Source: an uncultured Pseudohongiella sp. (lineage in GTDB: Bacteria > Pseudomonadota > Gammaproteobacteria > Pseudomonadales > Pseudohongiellaceae). Taken from it: DNA of 64,000 bases. Both the position numbers and the translations under genes were made by a program. The stretch is taken from assembly GCA_951812965.1 (NCBI GenBank), contig OX638341.1, positions 974,438-1,038,437 on the forward strand. The letters are read 5' to 3'. Within the stretch, counting starts at the first letter, position 1; each line of letters begins with the position of its first letter. The notes under the pieces are model-generated. The model worked only from the letters and a program-made list of their open reading frames with translations. It searched no databases and had not been told where the DNA came from. This document shows, in pieces, positions 53,752 to 62,087 of this stretch.

Positions 53752-54747
53752 CTAACAAACCAGAAAATCGGCTATGGCCCGTTCGAGCAGGCTGCCCCGG
53801 GCGCTGAAGAATCCGACGTGGCCGCCGCTGCCGGTCAATTCAAGGCGCACGTTGTCCGGCAGCCTCGCCGGGTCCGGCAGCGAGGCCGCGGGAACCAGGG
53901 GATCGTCTGCGCTCTGGATTAGCAAGGTGGGTGTCCTGATTTCGCGCAGCAGCGGCAGGCTGCTGCATCTTGCGTAGTAATCCGCCGCGTCGGCGAAGCC
54001 GTGCAGCGGCGCGGTGACGCGGTCGTCGAACTCCCACAGGCTGGCGATGCCCTGCAAGGGGCCGAGTTCTTCCAGCAAGGCAAGTTCGGCGCGATTGCCT
54101 TTCTGCCCGAACTTGCTTTTTTTCGCTGCCAGATCCTGTTGCAGGCGGCCGAGAAAGTAGCGGCCGTAGAGGCGGGTCAGGCCGCGGCCGAGAGCCGCGG
54201 AGCATTGCGCCAGGTCGAAGGGCACGGAAATGCTTACCGCTCTTTCCAGTCCGGACGGACCGCCGGTCTCCGCCAGCCACTTGAGCAGCACGTTGCCGCC
54301 AAGAGAATATCCGGCGCAATGGAAGGGATTATCGGGAAACTGTTCGCGCAATTTCCGAAATACTTCACCGGCATCGGCGGTAACGCCCGAATGGTAGCTG
54401 CGAGCCTTGTGATTGGGCTCGCCGCTGCAACCCCGAAAGTTCATCACCACGCTGGTCGTGCCGCGCGTAAGCAGATGGTTCTGCAGCGCCTGCACATACA
54501 AGGATTCGGAACAGCCGCAAAGGCCGTGAAAAATGAGAACGATGGGTTCGCCCGGCGAAATTTCGCCCTTGGGCCGGACCCAGGCGAGATCGATGAAGTC
54601 GCCGTCATCGAGCCGCAGGCGCTGACCCTGTTGATCGACCTTCACTCCCGGTCCGAATTTGCGCCGCAAGGACTGCAAATGGCCTCCCGGCAGCCACAAG
54701 GCGGCGCGGAAATCGGTCAATGCGGAATGCACGGCGCCCCCATTCAT
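53752..54747 (-). CDS. YheT-family alpha/beta-hydrolase
   Basis: 331 residues, cytoplasmic. Opens ALWLPGGHLQSLRRKFGP, the YheT start. Oxyanion/HG region LIFHGLCGCSESLYVQALQ, NFRGCSGEPNHKARSYHSGVTADAGEVFRKL, nucleophile elbow AGYSLGGNVLLKWLAE, acid in LIQSADDPLVPA and catalytic His in SGGHVGFFSA. E. coli YheT is an esterase of unclear physiological role. Its start overlaps the rsmD stop by 4 bases (ATGA), so both share a transcript. Confidence 0.93.
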   Translation of the reverse strand: MNGGAVHSALTDFRAALWLPGGHLQSLRRKFGPGVKVDQQGQRLRLDDGDFIDLAWVRPKGEISPGEPIVLIFHGLCGCSESLYVQALQNHLLTRGTTSVVMNFRGCSGEPNHKARSYHSGVTADAGEVFRKLREQFPDNPFHCAGYSLGGNVLLKWLAETGGPSGLERAVSISVPFDLAQCSAALGRGLTRLYGRYFLGRLQQDLAAKKSKFGQKGNRAELALLEELGPLQGIASLWEFDDRVTAPLHGFADAADYYARCSSLPLLREIRTPTLLIQSADDPLVPAASLPDPARLPDNVRLELTGSGGHVGFFSARGSLLERAIADFLVC

Positions 54748-55328
54748 TCGCGCCGGGCCAGGAAGTAATGCACGTCGCCGGCCGAGCCGGCTTTTTCCAT
54801 GGTCCAGTTGTCGGGTAACAGTCGCGGCCGAACTTCGGTCTCGGCTTCGAGATAAATCAGCGCGGGCTGGGCAAGCAGGCCGCTGCGCTCAAGCGTTTCG
54901 CAGGCCTGGGGCAACAGTCCGCCGGCAAAGGGCGGGTCCAGAAACACGAGACCGATGCTAGCCGGAGGCTGTCGGGTCTGGCGCAGCCAGTCCCAGGCCG
55001 ATGTGTGATGGACTTCGGCGTGTTTCGCTTGCAGGATCTTCGCGTTCTCCGTCAGCGCCCGGCACGCCGCGGCGTTGCGCTCGACCAGGATCACCCGGGC
55101 CGCTCCCCGGGAAAGGGCTTCGAAGCCGAGGGCGCCGCTGCCGGCGAAAAGATCCAGACAGGTTTTGCCTTCGACTTCTTCCTGTAGCCAGTTGAAAAGG
55201 GTTTCGCGAATCCGGTTCGAGGTCGGACGCAGACCGTCCAAATCCGGAAAGTGCAACAGCCGGCGGCGCAGGTCGCCGCCGATGATGCGCACGGCGCTTT
55301 TTCCTTTCTTTTGGCCTGTTTGTGCCAT
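54744..55328 (-). CDS. rsmD: 16S rRNA (guanine966-N2)-methyltransferase
   Basis: SAM-dependent modification of 16S rRNA. 194 residues from ATG 55328 (MAQTGQKKGKSAVRIIGG); a further 18 codons upstream read into the palindromic repeat and are excluded. SAM site LDLFAGSGALGFEALSRGAARVILVE, catalytic D/NPPF-type motif VFLDPPFAGG, N-terminal GDLRRRLLHFPDLDGLRPTSNRIRETLFNWL. Divergent from ftsY with the repeat-filled gap 55329-55575 between, a conserved gene order. Confidence 0.96.
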   Translation of the reverse strand: MAQTGQKKGKSAVRIIGGDLRRRLLHFPDLDGLRPTSNRIRETLFNWLQEEVEGKTCLDLFAGSGALGFEALSRGAARVILVERNAAACRALTENAKILQAKHAEVHHTSAWDWLRQTRQPPASIGLVFLDPPFAGGLLPQACETLERSGLLAQPALIYLEAETEVRPRLLPDNWTMEKAGSAGDVHYFLARRE

Positions 55329-55371
55329 TCCAGTCAATCCTTTTGAGTAATTCCGTATCGTGCCCGTCCGC

Positions 55372-55395
55372 GGGCGACGCATGCGTCGCCCCTAC
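55372..55395. repeat. Palindromic REP-like repeat
   Basis: GGGCGACGCATGCGTCGCCC followed by CTAC, tail pointing to the copy at 55486. Between the two lies a 45-bp direct duplication. Confidence 0.9.
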
Positions 55396-55402
55396 ATGCC
55401 AA

Positions 55403-55492
55403 CCAGCGCCTCGAACAGCCGGTCGGCGCCTCGAACCATAGTAGGGGCCAGCGCCTCGAACAGCCGGTCGGCGCCTCGAACCATTGTAGGGG
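55403..55492. repeat. 45-bp direct tandem duplication
   Basis: Two copies (55403-55447 and 55448-55492) beginning CCAGCGCCTCGAACAGCC and ending GTAGGGG, differing at one base. Each copy itself contains two GCGCCTCGAAC(C/A) halves. The GTAGGGG at its edge is the outer part of the next palindromic repeat, so the duplication probably used the repeat as an end point. Confidence 0.9.
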
Positions 55493-55509
55493 CGAGGCAT
55501 GCCTCGCCC
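55486..55509. repeat. Palindromic REP-like repeat
   Basis: GTAG followed by GGGCGAGGCATGCCTCGCCC, 67 bases before the ftsY start. It forms an inward-tailed pair with 55372-55395. Confidence 0.9.
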
Positions 55510-55575
55510 GCGTTTGGAGGCGTCTCCGCGCTTTGGCGTGATAGCATAGCCCGCCGCCAAATTCGAGAACATTTC

Positions 55576-56556
55576 ATGCTCAAGTTCGGTAAATCTTCCC
55601 GGTCCGGGAATGAAGAGTCCGAGTCAGACGCCGGGCGCGCCGGGTTGTTCTCGCGTCTCACGCGAGGCCTGAGCAAAACCGGCGCGCGGCTGCGCGAAGG
55701 CATGACGGGGCTGGTCGCGGGAACTGGCCGGATCGATGCCGATCTGCTCGACGACATCGAAACCAGGCTGCTGTCCGCGGACGTGGGTCTCGAAGCTACC
55801 GACCAGGTGATCGCCGGACTGCGGAAAAAACTCGACCGTCGCCAGTTGTCCGATCCGGAAGCATTCGTCACAGCGCTCAAGGATGAACTGACCGGCATCC
55901 TTTTGCCTTGCGAGAAGCCTTTGCAGGTGACATCGCAAGGCCGGCCTTTCGTCATTCTCATGGTCGGCGTCAACGGCGCCGGCAAGACCACTACCATCGG
56001 CAAACTCGCGCGCCGGTTGCGCGACGACGGGCAGTCGGTAATGCTGGCCGCGGGCGACACCTTTCGCGCCGCCGCCGTCGAACAGTTGCAAGCCTGGGGC
56101 GAACGCAACGACGTGCCGGTTGTCTCCCAGGCAGCCGGCGCCGACAGCGCGGCGGTAATCTTCGATGCCTGGCAATCGGCCCGGGCAAAGGGAATCGACG
56201 TACTGATCGCCGACACCGCCGGCCGCCTGCACACCCGGGACAATCTCATGCGCGAACTGGAAAAAATCGTGCGCGTATTGCGCAAACAGGACGAGGGCGT
56301 ACCCGATGAAATCCTGCTGGTGCTCGATGCGACCACCGGCCAGAACGCAGTGAATCAGGCGGAAAGTTTTCACCGGAGCACTTCCCTTACCGGCATCGTG
56401 CTGACAAAGCTCGACGGTACCGCAAAGGGCGGTGTTGTATTCGCCATCGCCAGGCGTTTCGGAATTCCCTTGCGTTTCATCGGTATCGGCGAAAAGGCGG
56501 GCGACCTGCGGCCTTTCGCCGCGCGCGAATTCGTCGAAGCACTGTTCAGCGATTGA
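55576..56556 (+). CDS. ftsY: Signal recognition particle receptor FtsY
   Basis: SRP receptor GTPase at the inner membrane for co-translational targeting. 326 residues from ATG 55576 (MLKFGKSSRSGNEESESD); longer frames run through repeats. Short acidic A domain, N domain (about 25-110), then the G domain: G1 GVNGAGKTTTIGKLA, DTFRAAAVEQL, G3 DTAGR, G4 TKLDGTAKGG, and the end LRFIGIGEKAGDLRPFAAREFVEALF. The A domain is much shorter than in E. coli. In related genomes ftsE and ftsX stand between ftsY and rpoH; here rpoH follows directly after 220 bases. Confidence 0.97.
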   Translation: MLKFGKSSRSGNEESESDAGRAGLFSRLTRGLSKTGARLREGMTGLVAGTGRIDADLLDDIETRLLSADVGLEATDQVIAGLRKKLDRRQLSDPEAFVTALKDELTGILLPCEKPLQVTSQGRPFVILMVGVNGAGKTTTIGKLARRLRDDGQSVMLAAGDTFRAAAVEQLQAWGERNDVPVVSQAAGADSAAVIFDAWQSARAKGIDVLIADTAGRLHTRDNLMRELEKIVRVLRKQDEGVPDEILLVLDATTGQNAVNQAESFHRSTSLTGIVLTKLDGTAKGGVVFAIARRFGIPLRFIGIGEKAGDLRPFAAREFVEALFSD

Positions 56557-56580
56557 ATACTTAAAAATTGCCGTACGGAA

Positions 56581-56606
56581 CTTGAATTCTTCTGCCTTGT
56601 CCATAT
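56581..56606 (+). promoter_or_regulatory. Candidate sigma-32-type promoter upstream of rpoH
   Basis: CTTGAAT (56581-56587), an 11-base spacer and GTCCATAT (56599-56606), close to the heat-shock consensus CTTGAAA-N11-16-CCCCATNT. Sense and position would allow rpoH autoregulation. It is a motif match only. Confidence 0.35.
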
Positions 56607-56656
56607 GACTGTCTAACAGGAGACAGACGAAAGCACCGATATTTGCTAGAATTCCA

Positions 56657-56685
56657 ATGTATTCAGATTGGTCTATAGAATACAT
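56657..56685. promoter_or_regulatory. Inverted repeat ATGTATTC/GAATACAT upstream of rpoH
   Basis: Perfect 8-base arms (56657-56664 and 56678-56685) around a 13-base centre, about 18 bases before a TTGACA element. It could be an operator or an RNA hairpin; the sequence does not decide. Confidence 0.35.
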
Positions 56686-56702
56686 GAAAAGACCGCAAGG
56701 TC

Positions 56703-56731
56703 TTGACAAGATTGCAAAAAAACCGGATGAT
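56703..56731 (+). promoter_or_regulatory. Candidate housekeeping promoter for rpoH
   Basis: TTGACA (56703-56708), 17-base spacer, GATGAT (56726-56731; 4 of 6 match TATAAT). It would start transcription about 40 bases before the rpoH GTG. Confidence 0.45.
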
Positions 56732-56739
56732 CTCCGGTT
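56721..56739. other. Short hairpin in the rpoH leader
   Basis: AACCGGA-TGATC-TCCGGTT, a perfect 7-bp stem with a 5-base loop. On a transcript from an upstream promoter it would lie 38 bases before the start codon. Confidence 0.5.
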
Positions 56740-56776
56740 GTTCGCAAAGCGGGCAAGGAAGGAAAAGGGGTAAAAA

Positions 56777-57646
56777 GTGAGCGGTAGCGTCTCTACAGCA
56801 ATGCAAACAGTCTGGCCAGCCAGTCCCGGACGAGATCTGACTGCCTACATTGCAAGCGTGAACAATATCGCGGTGCTGACTCCCGAGCACGAACTCGAGC
56901 TCGCCCGCGATTACTTCTACGAAGACAACGTGGAATCCGCGCGCCAACTCGTACTCGCGCATCTGCGATTCGTCGTGCATATCGCCAGAACCTATTCCGG
57001 CTATGGCCTTTCCCAGGCCGACCTGATCCAGGAAGGCAATGTGGGCCTGATGAAGGCCGTAAAACGCTTCGATCCGAACGTGGGCGTGCGACTGGTGTCA
57101 TTCGCCGTGCACTGGATTCGCGCGGAAATGCACGAGTTCATCTTGCGCAACTGGCGCATCGTCAAGATCGCCACCACCAAGGCGCAACGCAAGTTGTTCT
57201 TCAATCTGCGCTCCGCCAAGAAGCAACTCGGCTGGCTTAACAACGAGGAGACCGTGGCGCTGGCCGACGATCTCGGTGTCGACGCCAAGGTGGTCAGGCA
57301 GATGGAAGGGCGCATGAGCGCCTACGACAGGCCGTTCGACGCCGATCCGGAAAGTTCCGACGATAATGATTTCCGGGCGCCGGCGAACTACCTCGAAGAC
57401 AAGGGCGCCGACCCCGCGATTCAACTGGAAGAATCCGAGTGGCAGGAAGTCTCCAGCGCATCCCTGCACCAGGCCATGACGCAACTCGACGAGCGCAGCC
57501 GGGACATTCTGCAAAAACGCTGGTTCTTCGAAGACGCCAAGGCGACCTTGCACGAACTTGCCGATGAATACGGCATATCCGCCGAGCGGGTGCGGCAGAT
57601 CGAAAAAGACGCCATGAACAAGATCAAGGCGCGAATGTCGGCCTGA
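56777..57646 (+). CDS. rpoH: RNA polymerase sigma-32 factor
   Basis: Heat-shock sigma factor. 289 residues, near the E. coli length of 284. GTG 56777 with GGAAAAGGGG upstream (ATG 56801 is possible). Region 2: [84 protein letters not shown], which contains the RpoH-box QRKLFFNLR; region 4: [27 protein letters not shown]. Regulated at least by the leader features listed nearby, if real. The stop codon touches a remnant of the palindromic repeat (CTCGCCCCTAC, 57648-57658). Confidence 0.97.
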   Translation: MSGSVSTAMQTVWPASPGRDLTAYIASVNNIAVLTPEHELELARDYFYEDNVESARQLVLAHLRFVVHIARTYSGYGLSQADLIQEGNVGLMKAVKRFDPNVGVRLVSFAVHWIRAEMHEFILRNWRIVKIATTKAQRKLFFNLRSAKKQLGWLNNEETVALADDLGVDAKVVRQMEGRMSAYDRPFDADPESSDDNDFRAPANYLEDKGADPAIQLEESEWQEVSSASLHQAMTQLDERSRDILQKRWFFEDAKATLHELADEYGISAERVRQIEKDAMNKIKARMSA

Positions 57647-57669
57647 CCTCGCCCCTACCAGATCGAACC

Positions 57670-58047
57670 ATGAGCAAAATCTTTCTGTTACTTGCTGCCG
57701 GCAACGGGTTTCTCGTGGTCGCGCTCGGCGCTTTCGGTGCCCATGGACTGAGCGCCAGACTTTCCGCGGAAATGATGGCTACCTACCAGACCGCGGTGCA
57801 ATACCATTTCTATCATTCCCTCGCCTTGCTCGGAGTCGCCTTGCTGAGCCTGCAATTCCCGGCCGCAACCTTGCCAAGAGCGAGCGGCTACCTGTTCCTC
57901 GCAGGCATTGTGCTATTCTCCGGCAGCTTGTACCTGCTGGCGCTGACCGGCGTTCGCTGGCTCGGAGCAATCACGCCCATCGGTGGGCTCGGATTCCTCG
58001 CAGGCTGGCTCTGCCTCTGCATTTTTGCGCTTGGCCGACAATTTTGA
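57670..58047 (+). CDS. DUF423 membrane protein (YgdD-like)
   Basis: 125 residues, four predicted membrane helices. Opens [62 protein letters not shown] and the YHxxHSLAL block are the DUF423 signatures, and [29 protein letters not shown] completes the family pattern. Inner membrane, function unknown. It lies 24 bases before thiS in a rightward run of genes. Confidence 0.92.
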   Translation: MSKIFLLLAAGNGFLVVALGAFGAHGLSARLSAEMMATYQTAVQYHFYHSLALLGVALLSLQFPAATLPRASGYLFLAGIVLFSGSLYLLALTGVRWLGAITPIGGLGFLAGWLCLCIFALGRQF

Positions 58048-58071
58048 GTCGGCGAATCTGAAAGGCCACGC

Positions 58072-58272
58072 ATGGAATTGATAGTCAACGGAGAATCCAG
58101 GATCCTGCCGGAACCGATTTCCGTGGCGGATCTTGTCAGCGAACTCGGCGTTACCGGCCGCAGAATCGCCCTGGAACGTAACGGTGAAATCGTGCCTCGC
58201 GGCGAATTCGCCACAACCATGCTGGCGCCTGGTGATAAACTGGAAATCGTGCAGGCGATCGGAGGAGGCTGA
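58072..58272 (+). CDS. thiS: Sulfur carrier protein ThiS
   Basis: 66 residues, ubiquitin-like beta-grasp carrier that delivers sulfur as a C-terminal thiocarboxylate for thiazole synthesis. [26 protein letters not shown] at the start; ends EIVQAIGGG with the required C-terminal GG. It is 10 bases upstream of thiG, its direct partner. Confidence 0.95.
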   Translation: MELIVNGESRILPEPISVADLVSELGVTGRRIALERNGEIVPRGEFATTMLAPGDKLEIVQAIGGG

Positions 58273-58282
58273 CATAAACATC

Positions 58283-59083
58283 ATGACCCAGGCCGCGGAA
58301 GACCCCTTGCTGATAGCGGGCAGGAGCTACCGTTCCCGGCTCATCATCGGCAGTGGCAAGTACCGGGATTTCAATGAGAACCGGGCTGCTCTCGATGCCA
58401 GCGGCGCCGAGATCATCACCGTCGCCATCCGGCGCGTCAATCTCGGACAGAATCCTGGCGAGCCTAGCCTGCTCGACATCATATCGCCCGATGAGTTCAC
58501 CATTCTCCCCAACACCGCGGGCTGCTACAACGCCGGGGAAGCCGTTCGCACATGCAAGATGGCGCGGGAGTTGCTCGACGGTCACAAGCTCGTCAAGCTC
58601 GAAGTTCTGGGCGACAGGAAAACCTTGTTCCCCAATGTCACAGAAACCCTGAAAGCCGCTGAAACGCTGGTCAAGGACGGTTTCGACGTGATGGTCTACA
58701 CCAGCGACGATCCCCTCGTGGCCAGGGAACTGGAAGAGATCGGCTGCGTGTCGGTGATGCCTCTCGGCGCCCCCATCGGATCCGGGCTCGGCATCCGCAA
58801 TCCCTATAACATCCGCATGATTCTCGAAAACGCCACTACGCCGATCATCGTCGATGCCGGAGTGGGAACTGCGTCCGATGCGAGCATCGCCATGGAACTC
58901 GGTTGCGCCGGCGTGCTCATGAACACCGCCATCGCCGAAGCTAAAAAACCGGTGCTGATGGCCTCGGCGATGAACAAGGCAGTTGCCGCGGGCCGCGAAG
59001 CCTTTCTCGCCGGGCGCATGCCGCGCAGGCTGTACGCCAGCGCCTCCTCCCCCGAAGCCGGAACTTTCTTTCCTCCTCTGTGA
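58283..59083 (+). CDS. thiG: Thiazole synthase ThiG
   Basis: Condenses DXP, dehydroglycine and the ThiS thiocarboxylate into the thiazole phosphate of thiamine. 266 residues, TIM barrel, from ATG 58283. Family blocks: [65 protein letters not shown] (Schiff-base Lys in VKLEV), [47 protein letters not shown]. The trmB GTG overlaps its stop (GTGA). Confidence 0.96.
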   Translation: MTQAAEDPLLIAGRSYRSRLIIGSGKYRDFNENRAALDASGAEIITVAIRRVNLGQNPGEPSLLDIISPDEFTILPNTAGCYNAGEAVRTCKMARELLDGHKLVKLEVLGDRKTLFPNVTETLKAAETLVKDGFDVMVYTSDDPLVARELEEIGCVSVMPLGAPIGSGLGIRNPYNIRMILENATTPIIVDAGVGTASDASIAMELGCAGVLMNTAIAEAKKPVLMASAMNKAVAAGREAFLAGRMPRRLYASASSPEAGTFFPPL

Positions 59084-59787
59084 CCGCCACACCGGAAATT
59101 CCGGCGCGCAGGCCGGTTCGCAGTTACGTAATCCGTTCCGGGCGGCTGACGAGTGGTCAGCTCCGCGCGATCGAACAATATTCTTCGCGATTCGTTATCG
59201 AATTCGAATCAAAGCTGCTCGACATGCGCCGAATTTTCCCACTTGAGCAGCCACTGACGGTGGAGATCGGCTTCGGTTCGGGCGAGTCGCTGCTGCAAAT
59301 GGCGCGCGAGCAACCCCAAGTCAATTTCCTCGGCATCGACGTCTACCAGCCCGGCATCGGCCGCCTGTTACAAGGGATTGTCGATCATAAACTGGAGAAT
59401 GTGCGGCTGATCCGCCACGATGCGGTGGAGGTCTTCGCCGAAAACATCGCCGATGAAACACTCGACCGCGTGCTCATGCTTTTCCCCGACCCATGGCCGC
59501 GCAAGCGCCACCACAAGCGCCGACTCGTGCAAGAGGAATTCATGCGGCTGGTGCTGCGCAGGCTCAAACCGGGCGGCGAGGTACACCTGGCAACCGACTG
59601 GCCGCCCTATCTTGAATTCATGATGGAAGTCATGGAAGGCATTTCCGGCTACAGTAACCGCTTCGGCGCCAACGGCTGTTGGGAGAAACCGGAGCGTCCA
59701 TTGACCCGGTTCGAAATGCGGGGCAGGCGGCTCGGCCACGAAGTGCGCGACTTGTTGTACACAAAGACCGGACCATCGCAGGGGTGA
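59080..59787 (+). CDS. trmB: tRNA (guanine46-N7)-methyltransferase
   Basis: SAM-dependent m7G46 methylation of tRNA. 235 residues, GTG start overlapping the thiG stop. SAM site [38 protein letters not shown], then [24 protein letters not shown] and [17 protein letters not shown], and [21 protein letters not shown] at the end. The last codons (GPSQG) and TGA are inside the palindromic repeat at 59778-59801: the stop comes from GGGGTGACGC. Confidence 0.96.
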   Translation: MTATPEIPARRPVRSYVIRSGRLTSGQLRAIEQYSSRFVIEFESKLLDMRRIFPLEQPLTVEIGFGSGESLLQMAREQPQVNFLGIDVYQPGIGRLLQGIVDHKLENVRLIRHDAVEVFAENIADETLDRVLMLFPDPWPRKRHHKRRLVQEEFMRLVLRRLKPGGEVHLATDWPPYLEFMMEVMEGISGYSNRFGANGCWEKPERPLTRFEMRGRRLGHEVRDLLYTKTGPSQG

Positions 59788-59801
59788 CGCATGCGTCGCC
59801 C
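59778..59801. repeat. Palindromic REP-like repeat at the trmB/cmoA junction
   Basis: GCAG followed by GGGTGACGCATGCGTCGCCC. It provides the trmB stop codon (TGA, 59785-59787) and leaves only 9 bases before the cmoA ATG, in which no Shine-Dalgarno is visible. Confidence 0.88.
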
Positions 59802-59810
59802 GCAAACGCC

Positions 59811-60551
59811 ATGAAGAAACCCCCAAGGGACAATCTATACGCCTGCAACATGATGCCGGGCGATTTTGTCTTCGACGAAAAAGTGGCCGCGGTGTTCGAG
59901 GACATGATCCACCGCTCGGTTCCCGGCTATACCACGATCATCGCGATGACTGCCCGCCTGGCGGAGACGTGTTTTCAGCCCGGCAGCCGCATCTACGATC
60001 TCGGCTGCAGCCTCGGCGCCGCCAGCCTCGCCATTGCCAGCCGGATGCGGGACCGTACCTGCGAGATCGTCGCCGTGGACAATTCCAGGCCCATGCTCGA
60101 CGGGCTCGAAGAGCGGCTCGCGGCGCTCGGCGGCGGCCCGGTGGAATGCCGGCACGAGGACATCCGCGAATGCATCGTCGAAAACGCCTCCGTGGTTATT
60201 CTCAATTTCACCTTGCAGTTCATTTCGCCCGCGGACCGGGACCGGCTCTTGCGGCGGATTCACGACGGCATGACCGCAGGCGGCATTTTTATCCTTTCGG
60301 AAAAGATCGTTCTGAACGACCCGCGCCTGAACGAGCTTTACATCGAAATGTACCATCAGTTCAAACAGGACATGGGGTATAGCGAGATGGAAGTCAGCCG
60401 CAAGCGCGCGGCGCTGGAGCGTGTGCTGCTGCCGGAAACCCTGGCGGTGCACAAGGCGCGTCTTGCCAGAGCCGGGTTCGAATCGGTGGAACAATGGTTC
60501 CAGTGCTTCAATTTCGCTTCCATGGTGGCTTGCAAGCGGGACGGCCGATGA
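59811..60551 (+). CDS. cmoA: Carboxy-S-adenosyl-L-methionine synthase
   Basis: Makes Cx-SAM from SAM and prephenate for tRNA wobble uridine modification. 246 residues from ATG 59811 (MKKPPRDNLYACNMMPGDFVFDEKVAAVFEDMIHRSVPGY, the CmoA start). IYDLGCSLGAASLAIASRM, VILNFTLQFISPADRDRLLRRI and FEMYHQFKQDMGYSEMEVSRKRAALE-type blocks match the family. No clear ribosome site, possibly because the repeat displaced it; it may depend on coupling with trmB. ATGA overlap with cmoB. Confidence 0.96.
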   Translation: MKKPPRDNLYACNMMPGDFVFDEKVAAVFEDMIHRSVPGYTTIIAMTARLAETCFQPGSRIYDLGCSLGAASLAIASRMRDRTCEIVAVDNSRPMLDGLEERLAALGGGPVECRHEDIRECIVENASVVILNFTLQFISPADRDRLLRRIHDGMTAGGIFILSEKIVLNDPRLNELYIEMYHQFKQDMGYSEMEVSRKRAALERVLLPETLAVHKARLARAGFESVEQWFQCFNFASMVACKRDGR

Positions 60552-61510
60552 ATTTCGCGCCCCTGCTTGCGCAATTGGGCGGCACTACCCTTTCTTCCCT
60601 TGAAAATTCCCTGTCCGGAGAAAGCCTGAGCCGAATCCGTCACGGGGACATTCGCCGCCGCCTCGAACAAATCGGGCAACTGCCGCGCATAATCCCTTCC
60701 GGGACTGACTTTGATGAGAGAGTGCTCATCGGCGGCCCGGCCGATTGTGACGAGGAAACTCGACAACGGTTGCGCAACCAGTTGCTGGACTTCCTGCCCT
60801 GGCGCAAGGGCCCCTTCGAGATATTCCGCATCGATCTCGACGCTGAATGGCGCGCGGACATGAAATGGGCGCGGCTCGACGGGCGAATCGCTCCGCTTGC
60901 AGGGCGCAAAGTGCTCGATGTCGGCTGCGGCAACGGCTATTACTGCTTTCGCATGCTCGGCCGGCAGGCCGGACAGGTCATCGGGCTCGAGCCGCATATT
61001 CCCTATGCCATGCAATTCTGGGCGCTGAAATCGTTCGTTCCGGATGCAAACTGCTGGGTGCTGCCCATGGCGCTGGAAGATTTTCCCGGGCGCAGCGGCT
61101 ATTTCGACACGGCTTTTTCCATGGGTGTGCTTTATCACGTGCGCTCGCCGCTCGACCATCTCGCACTGCTGCACGACTGCCTGCGCCCCGGCGGGGAGCT
61201 TGTGCTGGAGACGCTTTTCGTCGAGGGAGGCGAAGGCTACAGCCTCACGCCGAAGAATCGTTACGCGCAAATGCGCAACGTCTGGTTCATTCCGTCGATC
61301 GCGACGCTGGAACTCTGGCTGGAACGTTGCGGATTTACCGACTGGCGAATACTGGACCGAAGCGTTACGACTTCGGCTGAGCAACGCGGCACCGAATGGA
61401 TGCCTTTCGAGTCGCTGGCGAATTCGCTGGACAAGGAAGATCAGACAAGGACGATCGAAGGCTATCCCGCCCCGGCGCGCGTGATGCTCACCGCCCGGCG
61501 GTCGAACTGA
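60548..61510 (+). CDS. cmoB: tRNA U34 carboxymethyltransferase
   Basis: Uses Cx-SAM to turn ho5U34 into cmo5U34 in tRNA. 320 residues from ATG 60548. Blocks: WRKGPFEIFRIDLDAEWRADMKWARL, the SAM site VLDVGCGNGYYCFRMLG, PHIPYAMQFWALKSFVP, DTAFSMGVLYHVRSPLDHLALLHDCLRPGGELVLETLFV and YAQMRNVWFIPSIATLELWLERCGF. Its start overlaps cmoA by 4 bases. Convergent with rpmG, with a palindrome spanning both stops. Confidence 0.97.
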   Translation: MNFAPLLAQLGGTTLSSLENSLSGESLSRIRHGDIRRRLEQIGQLPRIIPSGTDFDERVLIGGPADCDEETRQRLRNQLLDFLPWRKGPFEIFRIDLDAEWRADMKWARLDGRIAPLAGRKVLDVGCGNGYYCFRMLGRQAGQVIGLEPHIPYAMQFWALKSFVPDANCWVLPMALEDFPGRSGYFDTAFSMGVLYHVRSPLDHLALLHDCLRPGGELVLETLFVEGGEGYSLTPKNRYAQMRNVWFIPSIATLELWLERCGFTDWRILDRSVTTSAEQRGTEWMPFESLANSLDKEDQTRTIEGYPAPARVMLTARRSN

Positions 61511-61526
61511 TCAAGGCTACTTGATC
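61509..61526. terminator. Hairpin between cmoB and rpmG
   Basis: GATCAAG-GCTA-CTTGATC, a perfect 7-bp stem overlapping the end of both convergent genes. It could act on transcripts from both sides, but no U-tract follows, so a terminator role is uncertain. Confidence 0.35.
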
Positions 61527-61672
61527 TTGGATTCCTTGTAGATGACGTGCTTGCGCACGACCGGATCGAACTTGCGAATTTCGATCTTGTCGGGAGTGGT
61601 GCGCTTGTTCTTGTCGGTGGTGTAGTAGTGGCCGGTGCCGGCGCTGGAAACCAGTTTGATTTTCTCTCTCAT
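61517..61672 (-). CDS. rpmG: 50S ribosomal protein L33
   Basis: 51 residues: [51 protein letters not shown]. This is the zinc-free form (no CxxC pairs), as in E. coli. ATG 61672 overlaps the rpmB stop (ATGA), giving the usual rpmB-rpmG pair. Confidence 0.97.
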   Translation of the reverse strand: MREKIKLVSSAGTGHYYTTDKNKRTTPDKIEIRKFDPVVRKHVIYKESKIK

Positions 61673-61905
61673 ACCCGAATCCCCCGCCCGCGAATGTCGG
61701 CCAGAACCTTGTCGATGCCGTTCTTGTCGATGATGCGCATGCCCTTGGTGGAAATACGCAACTTGACGAAGCGCTTTTCCGATTCCACCCAGAACCGATG
61801 GCTCTGGATGTTCGGCAAAAAGCGCCGCTTGGTCTTGTTCTGCGCGTGGGAAACATTGTTGCCCACCGCCGGCCGTTTGCCGGTAACCATGCACACCCGC
61901 GCCAT
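61669..61905 (-). CDS. rpmB: 50S ribosomal protein L28
   Basis: 78 residues, the usual length: [52 protein letters not shown]. First of the rpmB-rpmG pair, translationally coupled to rpmG. In many Gammaproteobacteria radC lies just upstream; here a HigBA-like module (62088-62871) stands between. The 182 bases 61906-62087 hold no gene. Confidence 0.97.
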   Translation of the reverse strand: MARVCMVTGKRPAVGNNVSHAQNKTKRRFLPNIQSHRFWVESEKRFVKLRISTKGMRIIDKNGIDKVLADIRGRGIRV

Positions 61906-62087
61906 CTCGTTGACCTCAATTGAAGCCGGCCCCGTAGCCAGCCATTTCGAAGAGGCGCGATTTATACCAGAACACCCCCTTCAGGGCAAGCCAGGAACAC
62001 ATATCTCATGCCTCGTCAAGCGAATTGTGGAAGTCGAATCACATCGTCGAATTTCGCCAAATCCAAAAATGCTTTCGAATCAGTGCC

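Noticed and set aside
55360..55575. 72-residue extension of FtsY
   Set aside because: It reads through two palindromic repeats and the 45-bp duplication; FtsY starts at 55576.
56657..56776. RNA thermometer controlling rpoH as in E. coli
   Set aside because: No base-pairing of the start region with downstream rpoH coding segments could be shown by eye; only a small upstream hairpin is clear.
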